Shown here: positions 45,370 to 54,775 of the stretch, piece by piece
Layout of the letters: every line of letters starts with the position of its first letter
Position numbering within the stretch: position 1 is the first letter of the stretch
DNA from: a bacterium
GTDB taxonomy: Bacteria; Cyanobacteriota; Vampirovibrionia; Gastranaerophilales; Gastranaerophilaceae
Assembly: GCA_017405375.1 (NCBI GenBank)
Contig: JAFRAO010000011.1
Location: 1 to 64,000, forward strand
Length of the DNA stretch: 64,000 bases
Reading direction: 5' to 3'
Position numbers and translations under genes: made by a program
The notes under the pieces: generated by a model
Told to the model about the DNA's origin: nothing
Seen by the model: only the letters and a program-made list of their open reading frames with translations
The model's database searches: none

Positions 45370-45570
45370 TTATTGTCCTCTAAAAAATCTCTGTCCTGTA
45401 CCGCCTTTACCTATTGGAACTCTAACCGGACGCATGCACTTAGGACAACGTCCTACGTATGCTGTTCCTTCTTTATTCTGATAAATTCTTCCGTAAACTC
45501 CGCAACAATCGAATAAGATACCTAAAAATTTACGTGAATTTTTTTCATTTTGTTTGTTATCCTCTGCCAT
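45370..45570 (-). CDS. small zinc-ribbon-like protein (66 aa)
   Basis: Conserved-looking short protein of unknown function. Cys22 and Cys23 (LFDCCGVYGRIYQNK) and CPKC at 42-45 could bind zinc or an Fe-S cluster; the C-terminus VRVPIGKGGTGQRFFRGQ is Gly/Arg-rich. It overlaps the end of the GHL10 gene by 14 bases and lies two bases before the peptidase gene, so it is translated in an operon. No role can be assigned. Confidence 0.7.
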   Translation of the reverse strand: MAEDNKQNEKNSRKFLGILFDCCGVYGRIYQNKEGTAYVGRCPKCMRPVRVPIGKGGTGQRFFRGQ

Positions 45571-47368
45571 ATCTTTTCCTTTTGCAATTTTCAGAATTTA
45601 TTTGAATTGTTGAGCATGAATTACTTGAAAATACGCTTGTAGTTAAGGATTTTATGTATTTTTCCTGAAGATGTGCCAAATCAAAAAGTATAACTCCGCC
45701 TAAATTTAGTTTTCTTGTTTCATGGATTTGTCTGATTAAATCTTCGGCAGAACCGTCCATAAATGTTACAAACAGACCTGCATATAATTTTGTTTTTGGC
45801 GACATTTCACGTAGCATATCAAATACCATTGATTTAATTGTTTTTGGGTCGCAAGTCAGATACAGCGGAGTAAATCCGTCTATATAATTTTTATCTGACC
45901 AAGTTGACCAATCTTGTTGCTTTGTTTCAAGCGCAATATTTTTATTAGGAAATACAACCGTTGTTATTATTGTATGATTTTGTCTGCATATTTTAGATAC
46001 TTCTTCAATAAATAATGTTACTTTATCCCTTCTGTAATTATCCCATTCGTACCAAAGTTTTGTACCAAAGGTTATTTCAGTCGGGTCTTGTAAAAATTGA
46101 GATTTAAATTCTTCGCGTGCATATTTTGTATAACCCCAATTTGACATAGCATAATATGAATATTTTGCATAAACTGATTGCGGATACCTGCAATAATCAA
46201 AATTAAATCCGTCCGGATGATATGTTTTTATTATTTCTGATACTAATGATTTTAAAAAAGTATGAATTTCAGGATTTGCAGGGTCTAAAAAGTATCCGTT
46301 ATGTTCTGATGTTGATTTTATCGGCAATTCACTATCTGCGTTCTTTAAATTTACATTTGACCAATCAGGTCTTACTGCTAAAATTTCAGTATTTATTTGT
46401 GGCTTATTACCTATATAAAATGCTTCAAACCAGATATTTACTTTGATATTTCTTTTATGCGCCTCTTCTATCCATATTTTTAGCGGGTCGCTTCCGTTAA
46501 ACGCAGGATTTTGTGCTGTAAAACCATAGCTTTTCATTGTTGTGCTCGGAAATATTGTTTTGCCATGGTAAAATGTTTCCAAAAACACATTATTGATTCC
46601 AATTTTACTTAGTTTATCAATAGTTTCAATTATTTCATCTTTATTTGTACTTGTAGGTCTTATCCAAATTCCTTTTAGCTCTGATTCTTTATATGGTATA
46701 GCAGTTGCAAGAGCTTTATTCGCATAATCCATAGCTCTTAGAGCATATTCTTTGGCATGGACAGAATTACGTTGTGCTTTGCGTAAACATGATTTTGAAA
46801 GATTAATTAATTCTTTAGTCGGTTTTTCATTGTAATCTAAAGAATTATTTTGATAATAATTCATCATAGTTTGCGCTTCTTCAATTTTTTCTTTTGCAGC
46901 AAATATATAACTGTCTGATGTTGTAATTGCTGTTATGACTTTTTCTGCTTTATTAATATAAATTTTTGTTCCTACATGAATATTGTTATTCAACCATGTT
47001 TTTGCTCTTCCATGAGCGCTAATTACAACACCGTTTATAGGGATTAAAGAATCAGCGCCACTTAATGATACAACAGTATTTCCTTCAACAATTGCTTCTG
47101 CACCAAATTCGTTTGTACCTGTTGATGTTCCAAAATTTTGAGTATAAACAACTAACTGATTTGAGCCTCTTAAACCTGGATATGTAGAACCGAATAAATT
47201 TGTTTCGGGAGTTGGGTCAATAGAACTAATTTTGTATGTGCTTTTTTGAAAAATTACTTCATTTTGATTTAACTCATATTCGCTAAAAATATCCGCAGCA
47301 TTTACAGAAGATGTAAAAGCAAATACTCCTGCTATCATCATTATGAAATATTTTATGTATTTTATCAT
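45557..47368 (-). CDS. secreted glycoside hydrolase-like protein (GHL10/DUF187 family)
   Basis: Exported protein of 603 aa with a signal peptide (FIMMIAGVFAFTSSVNA, cut after residue ~24). About residues 25-215 form an N-terminal region with beta-rich and helical parts. From about 220 (LKGIWIRPTSTNKDEI) a TIM-barrel glycosidase-like domain follows: NNVFLETFYHGKTIFP, VNIWFEAFYIG, GFNFDYCRYPQS. GHL10 proteins may act on peptidoglycan or other surface polysaccharides; catalytic roles are inferred. GGGGGTAGG precedes the start. Its 3' end overlaps the zinc-ribbon gene. Confidence 0.85.
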   Translation of the reverse strand: MIKYIKYFIMMIAGVFAFTSSVNAADIFSEYELNQNEVIFQKSTYKISSIDPTPETNLFGSTYPGLRGSNQLVVYTQNFGTSTGTNEFGAEAIVEGNTVVSLSGADSLIPINGVVISAHGRAKTWLNNNIHVGTKIYINKAEKVITAITTSDSYIFAAKEKIEEAQTMMNYYQNNSLDYNEKPTKELINLSKSCLRKAQRNSVHAKEYALRAMDYANKALATAIPYKESELKGIWIRPTSTNKDEIIETIDKLSKIGINNVFLETFYHGKTIFPSTTMKSYGFTAQNPAFNGSDPLKIWIEEAHKRNIKVNIWFEAFYIGNKPQINTEILAVRPDWSNVNLKNADSELPIKSTSEHNGYFLDPANPEIHTFLKSLVSEIIKTYHPDGFNFDYCRYPQSVYAKYSYYAMSNWGYTKYAREEFKSQFLQDPTEITFGTKLWYEWDNYRRDKVTLFIEEVSKICRQNHTIITTVVFPNKNIALETKQQDWSTWSDKNYIDGFTPLYLTCDPKTIKSMVFDMLREMSPKTKLYAGLFVTFMDGSAEDLIRQIHETRKLNLGGVILFDLAHLQEKYIKSLTTSVFSSNSCSTIQINSENCKRKRYGRG

Positions 47369-47392
47369 CCTACCCCCTAATATACTATTGTA

Positions 47393-47404
47393 ATGTAATT
47401 ACAT
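47393..47404. promoter_or_regulatory. 12-bp palindrome between the TPR and GHL10 genes
   Basis: ATGTAATTACAT is a perfect palindrome about 25 bases upstream of the minus-strand GHL10 start, in a 49-base gap. It could be an operator for a dimeric regulator, but an AT-only core makes chance occurrence possible. Confidence 0.25.
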
Positions 47405-47417
47405 GTATATAATACTA

Positions 47418-48035
47418 TTATCGGTTATAATTTAAGTCCTCTATTGAACGTATTTTTAAGTCTAAATCAGGGTTATAATTATGTTCTAATACTTTTTGGT
47501 AAACTGTTTTTGCATTTGCCAAATCTCCTAATTTTTCATATAGCTTACCAAGTTTTATATAAAGTTCGCTTTTATCTTGATAATTTATTGTTTCAGCTTT
47601 TTTAAAATGCTTTAGTGCTAAAAAATAATCTTTGTTATCGTAAAAGAATTCTCCTGCGTTAAAATTTATTAAAAAATCATCAGGTGCCAGATTGAGGCTT
47701 CTGTTTATGTATGATTTTCCAAGTGTATATTGATTGTATTTTCCATAAATTTGTCCGACAGAACTTAATGTGTATGGATTATTATAGTTTACTTCCGATG
47801 CGGTAATATAGTAACCTAAAGCCAAACTATAATATTTTCGTTGCATTTCGGCATTATCTTTTGTTGATTCTGCCAAATCTTTATAATATTTTCCTGAATT
47901 TAACAATTCTTGTTCATTTAATAATGAATAGTCTATATAAACTTTTGTATGCTGAATACTACCTTCCAGTGCATAAATAGAATTGATATTTAAAATTATA
48001 CATATGATGAGTAATATTAATTTATATTTTTTCAT
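47418..48035 (-). CDS. secreted tetratricopeptide-repeat protein
   Basis: Exported 205-aa protein: signal peptide of about 22 residues (LILLIICIILNINSIYA), then TPR-type helical repeats. Recognisable units are YYSLALGYYITASEVNYNNPYTL, YTLGKSYINRSLNLAPDDFLI, YFLALKHFKKAETINYQDK and LYEKLGDLANAKTVYQKVLEH, shown here by their core residues only. TPRs mediate protein contacts, so it probably assists an envelope complex. It is divergent from nuoA and first in the minus-strand operon. Confidence 0.8.
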   Translation of the reverse strand: MKKYKLILLIICIILNINSIYALEGSIQHTKVYIDYSLLNEQELLNSGKYYKDLAESTKDNAEMQRKYYSLALGYYITASEVNYNNPYTLSSVGQIYGKYNQYTLGKSYINRSLNLAPDDFLINFNAGEFFYDNKDYFLALKHFKKAETINYQDKSELYIKLGKLYEKLGDLANAKTVYQKVLEHNYNPDLDLKIRSIEDLNYNR

Positions 48036-48118
48036 AAAATTTATCTTAATAATTCACAACATCTACTATTATAACAATAAATTTTAAGTTATCATAATAT
48101 GTAACGAGGAGTAACATT

Positions 48119-48469
48119 TTGAATAATCTGTTCTTTTTATTAGTATTTATAGTATTATCGGCAATTTTTGCCATCGCATCAATAATTTCTGCATTATTTG
48201 TCGGATACCACTCTGATGATGTTGATGATTCTATTTATGAATGCGGAATGAAACTTTTTAATGATGCAAAAATACAGTTTGATGTAAAATTTTTGAAATT
48301 TGCATTAATGTTTTTAATTTTTGATGTGGAAACAATATTTTTATTCCCGTTTGCTGTTTCTGTAAATGAGGTAAATTTGTACGTACTTATAGAAATTATT
48401 ATATTTGTTTTAATGCTTTTATTTACTTTGTTTTATGCAATCAGAAAAAACATATTGAGGTGGCAATAA
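48119..48469 (+). CDS. nuoA: NADH-quinone oxidoreductase subunit A
   Basis: Small membrane subunit (116 aa, three helices) of complex I/NDH-1, next to the quinone site. The loop [27 protein letters not shown] contains the conserved [15 protein letters not shown] opens the second helix. It starts at TTG 48119 after GAGGAG (48106-48111). Its stop overlaps the nuoB ATG (TAATG). First gene of an 11-gene operon. Confidence 0.93.
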   Translation: MNNLFFLLVFIVLSAIFAIASIISALFVGYHSDDVDDSIYECGMKLFNDAKIQFDVKFLKFALMFLIFDVETIFLFPFAVSVNEVNLYVLIEIIIFVLMLLFTLFYAIRKNILRWQ

Positions 48470-49032
48470 TGAATATCATTGTATCAAGTATTGATTTTGT
48501 ATTAAATTGGGGACGTGCTAATTCATTATGGCCTTTAACTTTTGCAACTTCTTGTTGCGGAATTGAAATGATGCATTCAACGACAAGTCAGCATGATATT
48601 GCAAGATTTGGTTCCGAAGTATTTAGAGCGACTCCAAGACAAGCGGATTTATTGATATGTGCAGGCACAATTACTCACAAAATGGCACCTGCTTTGTTGA
48701 AATTATACAAACAAATGCCTGAACCAAAATATGTTATTGCAATGGGTGCATGCGCATGTTCGGGTGGTATGTTTAATGAAAACAGTTATTCTGTTGTAAA
48801 AGGAATTGATAAAATCATTCCTGTTGATGTTTATTTGCCGATGTGTCCGCCAAAACCGGAAGCGTTACTTGATGCATTGATGAAGTTACAGAAAAAAATC
48901 ATGTCTGAATCAATAACTACAAGAGATAAATTTATGACTCAGCATAATTCTTATCTAAAAGAGCAAGATGAAATTTTAGTTAAGGATAACGATATTAACG
49001 TTACATATTGGGGAGTAGGTGCAAATGAATAA
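48469..49032 (+). CDS. nuoB: NADH-quinone oxidoreductase subunit B
   Basis: Carries the last Fe-S cluster, N2, which reduces quinone. The N2 cysteines are in [19 protein letters not shown] and [15 protein letters not shown] 48469 follows GAGG at 48457-48460 and is coupled to the nuoA stop; an upstream GTG is rejected. The length, 187 aa, is close to that of the family. Confidence 0.96.
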   Translation: MNIIVSSIDFVLNWGRANSLWPLTFATSCCGIEMMHSTTSQHDIARFGSEVFRATPRQADLLICAGTITHKMAPALLKLYKQMPEPKYVIAMGACACSGGMFNENSYSVVKGIDKIIPVDVYLPMCPPKPEALLDALMKLQKKIMSESITTRDKFMTQHNSYLKEQDEILVKDNDINVTYWGVGANE

Positions 49033-49456
49033 TCTAAATATACTCCAAGAAAAATTTAATTCCGTTCAAATAACAGATAGTAATAAAATCATTGTACATG
49101 ACAATCTTGTTAGTGTTTTAGAATTTTTAAAAAATACTTCGGAATTTGATTTTGATATGTTGACAACGATAATAGCAACCGATAAAATTGAAAGAATTGA
49201 ATTAATTTATCAACTGTATTCAACAGGTAACAATAATACGTTAAATGTGTATTATTATGCTCCCGGAGCTGCTCCCACAGTAATTGGTTTGTATAAATCT
49301 GCTTATTTTGATGAATGTGAAATATATGATTTATTAGGCGTTAAGTTTGAAGGAAACAAAGAATTAAAAAGATTATTGCTGCCTGATTCTTGGATTGGGC
49401 ATCCGTTATTAAAAAATTACACAAATAATGATGAAAGGTTGGCTTGGAATGACTGA
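49025..49456 (+). CDS. nuoC: NADH-quinone oxidoreductase subunit C (30-kDa type)
   Basis: Peripheral-arm subunit binding NuoD. The signature [16 protein letters not shown] and the loop [16 protein letters not shown] are intact. At 143 aa it is at the short end for NuoC. It overlaps nuoB by eight bases and nuoD at its end. I chose ATG 49025 over GTG 49019. Confidence 0.88.
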   Translation: MNNLNILQEKFNSVQITDSNKIIVHDNLVSVLEFLKNTSEFDFDMLTTIIATDKIERIELIYQLYSTGNNNTLNVYYYAPGAAPTVIGLYKSAYFDECEIYDLLGVKFEGNKELKRLLLPDSWIGHPLLKNYTNNDERLAWND

Positions 49457-50549
49457 TATTATGAAAATAAACGTTGGACCGCAGCACCCTTCAACTCATG
49501 GTGTTTTGAGATTGATAACAGAACTTGATGGTGAAAAAATAATTTCTATAAAGCCGGAAATAGGTTATTTGCATCGAGGCTTAGAAAAATTAGCCGAGTC
49601 AAAAACTTATTTACAATATTTACCTCTTGTCGATAGAGTCGATTATTTAGGCGGATTTTTTACTTCCTATGCTTTTTGTAATGCTGTGGAACACCTTTTA
49701 AATATTCAAACAACAAAAAGAACTGAATATATTAGAACTTTATGTATGGAATTGAACAGAATAGCATCGCATTTGTTGTGGCTTGGAACTTATATGCTTG
49801 ATTTGGGTGCTTCTTCTCCAATATTTTATACATTTAGAGAAAGAGAATCCATTTTAGCACTGTTTGAAGAATTAACAGGTCAAAGAATGATGTATAATTA
49901 TTTCACATTTGGCGGTGTAAGATTTGATGTTGATAATAATTGGCTTGATAAAGTAAATGATTTCCTTAATATTTTACCCAAAGCTATAGGAAATTACGAA
50001 AAAATAATAACTAACAACGCAATATTTATTGACAGAACAAAAAATAAAGGTATATTAACAAAATCTTTTTGTTCAAAATACGCAATAACAGGACCGAACA
50101 TGCGCGCAAGCGGTTTAGAAATAGATTTTAGACAGAAAATGCCTTATTCCGCATATAACGAATTAGGATTTGTTGTTTCTGTAAATAACCTGTCGGATTC
50201 TTACGGAAGATATCTTGTTCGTATTCAGGAAATGAGAACTTCAATAGATTTAATCAAACAATGTATAATGTTTCTAAAGCAAAATAAGGACAATGTATCT
50301 TGTAATATAAATCCGATAAAACTAAAAATTCCGCAAGGTGAATATACTTCCTATGTAGAATCTTCCAGAGGACTTTTATGCTGTTATATTCAATCTGACG
50401 GTTCAGAAAAGCCTTATCGTGTAAAATGGCGTACGGGTTCTTTTTATGCTGTTCAAGTTTTACCGGAATTAGTTATTGGTCAAAATTATAATGATTTGAT
50501 TGCTATTTTTGGTTCACTTGATGTTATATTACCGGAGGTAGACAGATAA
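49449..50549 (+). CDS. nuoD: NADH-quinone oxidoreductase subunit D (49-kDa type)
   Basis: Forms the quinone-binding cavity with NuoB and is related to NiFe hydrogenase large subunits. GPQHPSTHGVLR with the quinone-head His, GYLHRGLEK and DRVDYLGG are conserved. The hydrogenase-type C-terminal cysteines are absent, as expected for complex I. The ATG at 49449 gives 366 aa; ATGs at 49428 and 49431 are alternatives. Its stop overlaps the nuoH start. Confidence 0.93.
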   Translation: MTDIMKINVGPQHPSTHGVLRLITELDGEKIISIKPEIGYLHRGLEKLAESKTYLQYLPLVDRVDYLGGFFTSYAFCNAVEHLLNIQTTKRTEYIRTLCMELNRIASHLLWLGTYMLDLGASSPIFYTFRERESILALFEELTGQRMMYNYFTFGGVRFDVDNNWLDKVNDFLNILPKAIGNYEKIITNNAIFIDRTKNKGILTKSFCSKYAITGPNMRASGLEIDFRQKMPYSAYNELGFVVSVNNLSDSYGRYLVRIQEMRTSIDLIKQCIMFLKQNKDNVSCNINPIKLKIPQGEYTSYVESSRGLLCCYIQSDGSEKPYRVKWRTGSFYAVQVLPELVIGQNYNDLIAIFGSLDVILPEVDR

Positions 50550-51646
50550 TGAATTATTTATATTTTTGGTACGTTCAATTACTTGCTAAATACAATATTC
50601 CAAAAATATTTGCGGATATAACTTTCCCTATATTACCATTTTGCATAATAGCCGGCGTAATGATAGTAGTTGTGTTGATATTAGTATTAGCCGAAAGAAA
50701 AATTTTGGCGTTGTTCACACAGCGTAAAGGTCCAAACAGAGTCGGATATTTTGGGTTATTACAAACTGTTGCTGATGCAATAAAATTATTGTGTAAGCAA
50801 AATATAAATCCGCAAGGTGCAGATAAAATTTTGTTTAATCTCGCTCCAATAATTGCATTTTCGCCTGTTTTAATTTTATGGGGACTAATACCATATTCAT
50901 CAGAATTTGAATTTATGGGATTTTCAATCAGTATTTTATTATATCTCGCTATTGCTGCGTTTCCTGTTATAGGAATAATTTTGGCAGGATATGCAAGTAA
51001 TAATAAGTTTTCGCTAATTGGAGCTGTTCGTTCAGGCGCTCAAATGATAACGTATGAAATTCCAATGATTTTTGTAGTGTTATCTGTCGTTGCTCTTGCA
51101 AATTCTATGAATTTAAAAGATATAGTTTTAGCGCAGATGAATACTAATCCAATTATGGGGTGGTACATTTTCCCTTGTATTTTGGGATTTTTAATAATGT
51201 TTATTTGCGTAATTGCAGAATTAAACAGATGCCCGTTTGATTTGCCTGAAGCTGAAAGCGAATTGACTGCAGGATACAGTACTGAATATTCAGGCATGAG
51301 GTTTGCATTATTCTATTTGGGCGAATATGCATCTTTGTTTGTTATGTCTGTATTTATAGCTACGATATTTATGGGCGGATTTCTTCCTGTTACTCAAAAT
51401 TATATATCTGAAATGTTATTTGCAAATAATCAATTTCTGCAAGTGTTTATTTATATCGAACAAGTTATGTGGCTTCTTTTAAAATCATCGTTTTTGATTT
51501 TTATAATTATGCTTATTAGGGCTACTTTACCAAGATTAAGCTCAAAATCTTTGATGAATCTTTCTTGGTATTGTTTAATGCCTTTATCTGTAATTAATTT
51601 TATTATAATTATAGTGTTCAAGTATATTACTGAGGGTAGAATGTAA
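50549..51646 (+). CDS. nuoH: NADH-quinone oxidoreductase subunit H
   Basis: Multi-helix membrane subunit connecting the quinone pocket to the proton-pumping arm. AERKILALFTQRKGPNRVG, ADAIKLLCKQN, RSGAQMITYEIPM and AELNRCPFDLPEAESELTAGY carry the conserved charged loops. The length is 365 aa. GGAGG precedes the ATG, and its stop overlaps the nuoI start. Confidence 0.96.
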   Translation: MNYLYFWYVQLLAKYNIPKIFADITFPILPFCIIAGVMIVVVLILVLAERKILALFTQRKGPNRVGYFGLLQTVADAIKLLCKQNINPQGADKILFNLAPIIAFSPVLILWGLIPYSSEFEFMGFSISILLYLAIAAFPVIGIILAGYASNNKFSLIGAVRSGAQMITYEIPMIFVVLSVVALANSMNLKDIVLAQMNTNPIMGWYIFPCILGFLIMFICVIAELNRCPFDLPEAESELTAGYSTEYSGMRFALFYLGEYASLFVMSVFIATIFMGGFLPVTQNYISEMLFANNQFLQVFIYIEQVMWLLLKSSFLIFIIMLIRATLPRLSSKSLMNLSWYCLMPLSVINFIIIIVFKYITEGRM

Positions 51647-52053
51647 TGTTATTAAAAAAATTGCTGAATAAAATATATTATTTAATTTTAGGACATTTTA
51701 CGGTATTTAAACATTCCTTTAAACGTGCTGTTACTGTTGAATATCCTGAAAAAAAAGTTAAATTACCTGAAAGATTCAGAGGGAAACACGTTTGGAATTC
51801 TAATGAGTGCGTGGGGTGCAAAATATGTGAAAAAGTTTGTCCCGTAAATGCAATTCACATTAATAAAGTTGAAGATAATTTCGAAATGCAAATAGAACTT
51901 TCTAAATGTATTTTTTGTGGTAATTGTCAATATTCTTGTTTAAAACATGCAATTAAGATGTCAAATGATTTTGAATTAGCTGTTTTAAATAAAAATGATT
52001 TGAATTTGAATATAACATCAAATGAAAAGAAAATAGAGGCTAAAAATGACTGA
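51646..52053 (+). CDS. nuoI: NADH-quinone oxidoreductase subunit I
   Basis: Ferredoxin-like subunit with two [4Fe-4S] clusters (N6a and N6b): ECVGCKICEKVCPVNAI and KCIFCGNCQYSCLKHAI. The second motif lacks the usual Pro after its final Cys. Length 135 aa. In a complex with no NuoEFG these clusters are a likely entry point for electrons from an external donor such as ferredoxin (inference). Confidence 0.94.
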   Translation: MLLKKLLNKIYYLILGHFTVFKHSFKRAVTVEYPEKKVKLPERFRGKHVWNSNECVGCKICEKVCPVNAIHINKVEDNFEMQIELSKCIFCGNCQYSCLKHAIKMSNDFELAVLNKNDLNLNITSNEKKIEAKND

Positions 52054-52597
52054 AACAGAAATAATAAAAAGTATAACATTTTATGGATTTGCTATATTTA
52101 GTTTGTTATTTGCAATATTATCCATTATATCAAACAATGTCGTGTATTCTTTACTGTACGCATTAATAGTGTTTTTTAGTGCCGGCGGAATATTCTTTTC
52201 AGTTGGTGCGGATTATAATGCAGTTGTGCAAATAGCAATTTACGGTACGGCAATACCTATATTATTCCTTTTTGCAATAATGTTTACTTCATTTAAAGAA
52301 AATAAAACTGTTAATTTGGCACTTTCTCCAAGATTCTTTATTGCTTTTTTCTCTTCTGCTTTTCTGTTTATGGTTTTATGGTATTCTGCTAAATTTGCAA
52401 TTAATATTAATGAAAATATTTCAAAATTTTTTATTCCAAAATTATCTCAAATTAATAGTTTTGAATTGTTTTCAGCAATATCTAAAGGAATTTATGTAAA
52501 TTATCAATTAGCGTTTATTTTATTCGCTTTTATGATATTTGTTGTTGCAGTCGGAATATCTGTTTTAAATATTGCAAAGGAGAAAAATCGTGATTAA
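52046..52597 (+). CDS. nuoJ: NADH-quinone oxidoreductase subunit J
   Basis: Membrane subunit with five predicted helices (183 aa). FSAGGIFFSVGADYNAVVQIAIYGTAIPILFLFAIM is the conserved third-helix region, given here by its core FSAGGIFFSVGAD. It overlaps nuoI by eight bases and nuoK by eight bases. Confidence 0.9.
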   Translation: MTETEIIKSITFYGFAIFSLLFAILSIISNNVVYSLLYALIVFFSAGGIFFSVGADYNAVVQIAIYGTAIPILFLFAIMFTSFKENKTVNLALSPRFFIAFFSSAFLFMVLWYSAKFAININENISKFFIPKLSQINSFELFSAISKGIYVNYQLAFILFAFMIFVVAVGISVLNIAKEKNRD

Positions 52598-52916
52598 TAA
52601 TATATTTAATATCTCTTTGTACCATTATTTAATATTATCTCTCACAATATTTTGCATTGGGGTCGTGGGTGTTATTATCGTAAAAAATATTATAAAGATA
52701 CTTATATGTATTGAGTTTATGCTAACGGCAGTTAATATAAATTTCATCGCTTTTGGCGCATATAATGACAGTATTGCCTTAAACGGTTTTGTTTTTGCTA
52801 TATTTTATACTGCAATAGGTGCTGTTGAACTGGCTATAGGTCTTATAATTTTTTACTTGATGTACAAAGAAAAGAAAAGTATTGACATTGATAAATATAA
52901 GGAGTTGAAAAATTAA
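52590..52916 (+). CDS. nuoK: NADH-quinone oxidoreductase subunit K
   Basis: Three-helix membrane subunit (108 aa), with the conserved Glu in IEFMLTAVNINFIAF and the second in GAVELAIGLIIFYL. GTG 52590 follows AAAGGAG (52576-52582), so a longer reading is not used. Confidence 0.92.
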   Translation: MINNIFNISLYHYLILSLTIFCIGVVGVIIVKNIIKILICIEFMLTAVNINFIAFGAYNDSIALNGFVFAIFYTAIGAVELAIGLIIFYLMYKEKKSIDIDKYKELKN

Positions 52917-54775
52917 TGAGTTTCTTTGCTGAAAATTTATATACAATAATTTTAATTCCTTTCTGGGTTTCATTATTATTTGCTATCGGTAAACTTTTTG
53001 GATTAATAAAATCAAAAAAAATCGTTGGTATTCTTACACTTTTATCAACATTTTATGCATTAGTGTTTTCAGTTGGAACTTTTGTTTTAACAATTATTGA
53101 AAAAAACTATATTTTAGAACAAACGGTACCTTTTTTACAGTTGAACCGGTTTATATTTGATATTGGAATATATATAGACGGACTTTCTGCATGGATGATT
53201 TTGCTTGTATCAATCGTTTCATTACTTGTGCAAATATATTCTTATTTTTACATGTATTCAGATAATAGTTTCATTAGATTTTTCATTTTTATGAATTTAT
53301 TTAATGCTTCAATGTTTGGTTTAATTTTATCGCCAAATATGTTTCAAATATATGTATTTTGGGAATTGGTCGGATTATGCAGTTATTTGCTAATAGGCTT
53401 TTGGTATCAAAAAAATGAAGTTTCCGTTGCAGCGAAAAGAGCGTTTATTATAAATAGAGTAGGTGATTTTTCTTTATTATCAGGAATAATTTTATCTGCA
53501 TATGTAATTTTAACGAATTTAAATAATACTTTAAATGTATCTATTCCATTTTCGAATATTTCAACAATTTCCGCTCAAATATACGGTTGTACGTCTGATG
53601 GAATATTTATTTTAATTTGTTTGTTAATATTATTGGGTGCTATGGCAAAATCTGCACAGTTACCTTTACATACTTGGTTAATTGATGCTATGCAAGGCCC
53701 GACTCCCGTTAGTGCGTTGATACATTCAGCAACGATGGTTGCGGCAGGCGTATATTTGATTATAAGATTATATCCGTTATTTTCATTAAATCCTATTGTT
53801 CTGCAAATAATATCTGTTGTGGGGATTACTACTGCTTTGGTTTGTTCTTATTCCGCATTAACTCAAGTTGATATGAAAAAAATCCTCGCATATTCGACAA
53901 ATGCTCAATTAGGATTAATGTTCTTGGCTGTCGGTGCGTGTTCAACAACAATAGCAATGTTTCATTTAACTGCACATGCAATAATTAAAGCGATGTTGTT
54001 TTTGGTTGTTGGTGTTGTTGCTGTGAGTTTGAATCATAATCAAGACATAAGAAATGCAGGCGGATTAAGAAAACAACTTCCAATTTGTGCTATTACTTTT
54101 CTAATTGGAATTTTATCGTTAAGCGGTATATTATTCGCCGGTTTTTCGTCTAAAGAGTTAATATTTGGCGATTTGATTGATGGAAAACATTATATTTATC
54201 TTTCTTTGTTTCTAATCGTAAGTTTTATGACTGCGTATTATTTATTCAGAATGTATTTTTACATATTTGAAGGTAAAAATAAATTTGATTTTGAAATTAA
54301 AGAACCGCATTTTGTTTTAAATTTATCAGTAAGTGTATTTGCATTGATTGTTATTTTATTATGGTTTGTTTTACCGAAATCCAATAATGTTTTATTTGCA
54401 ATGATTTCACATTTAATAGCTGCATTTGCAGTATTTACAGCTTACTTAACATATTCACAAAAAAAATTATTGAAAAAAATACCTATTTTATATGATTTAT
54501 CAATAAATGCGATGTATTTTGACGGAGTGTATCATTTTATAACAAAGAGTTATAAAAGATTTTCAAAATTTTTGTATATCATTGATAAATATATTTTTGA
54601 CGGAATTGTATATTTTTGTACATTAAATACTAAGATGATTTCGTGGTTTTTGTCGAAAATTCAAACAGGTAGTGTGCAAGCTTATCTTGCATATTCAATA
54701 TTTATCTTAATGATGAGTTTTGGCGGAATAATGCTTGTATATAGTTTAATTATGTATTTTTCAGAGGTGCAATAA
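52916..54775 (+). CDS. nuoL: NADH-quinone oxidoreductase subunit L
   Basis: Antiporter-like proton-pumping subunit, 619 aa, with many helices and the long lateral helix at the C-terminus. FWELVGLCSYLLIGFW, KSAQLPLHTWLIDAM, HSATMVAAGVYLIIR and HAIIKAMLFLVVG are the core motifs. It continues the operon with TAATG coupling from nuoK and into nuoM. Confidence 0.95.
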   Translation: MSFFAENLYTIILIPFWVSLLFAIGKLFGLIKSKKIVGILTLLSTFYALVFSVGTFVLTIIEKNYILEQTVPFLQLNRFIFDIGIYIDGLSAWMILLVSIVSLLVQIYSYFYMYSDNSFIRFFIFMNLFNASMFGLILSPNMFQIYVFWELVGLCSYLLIGFWYQKNEVSVAAKRAFIINRVGDFSLLSGIILSAYVILTNLNNTLNVSIPFSNISTISAQIYGCTSDGIFILICLLILLGAMAKSAQLPLHTWLIDAMQGPTPVSALIHSATMVAAGVYLIIRLYPLFSLNPIVLQIISVVGITTALVCSYSALTQVDMKKILAYSTNAQLGLMFLAVGACSTTIAMFHLTAHAIIKAMLFLVVGVVAVSLNHNQDIRNAGGLRKQLPICAITFLIGILSLSGILFAGFSSKELIFGDLIDGKHYIYLSLFLIVSFMTAYYLFRMYFYIFEGKNKFDFEIKEPHFVLNLSVSVFALIVILLWFVLPKSNNVLFAMISHLIAAFAVFTAYLTYSQKKLLKKIPILYDLSINAMYFDGVYHFITKSYKRFSKFLYIIDKYIFDGIVYFCTLNTKMISWFLSKIQTGSVQAYLAYSIFILMMSFGGIMLVYSLIMYFSEVQ

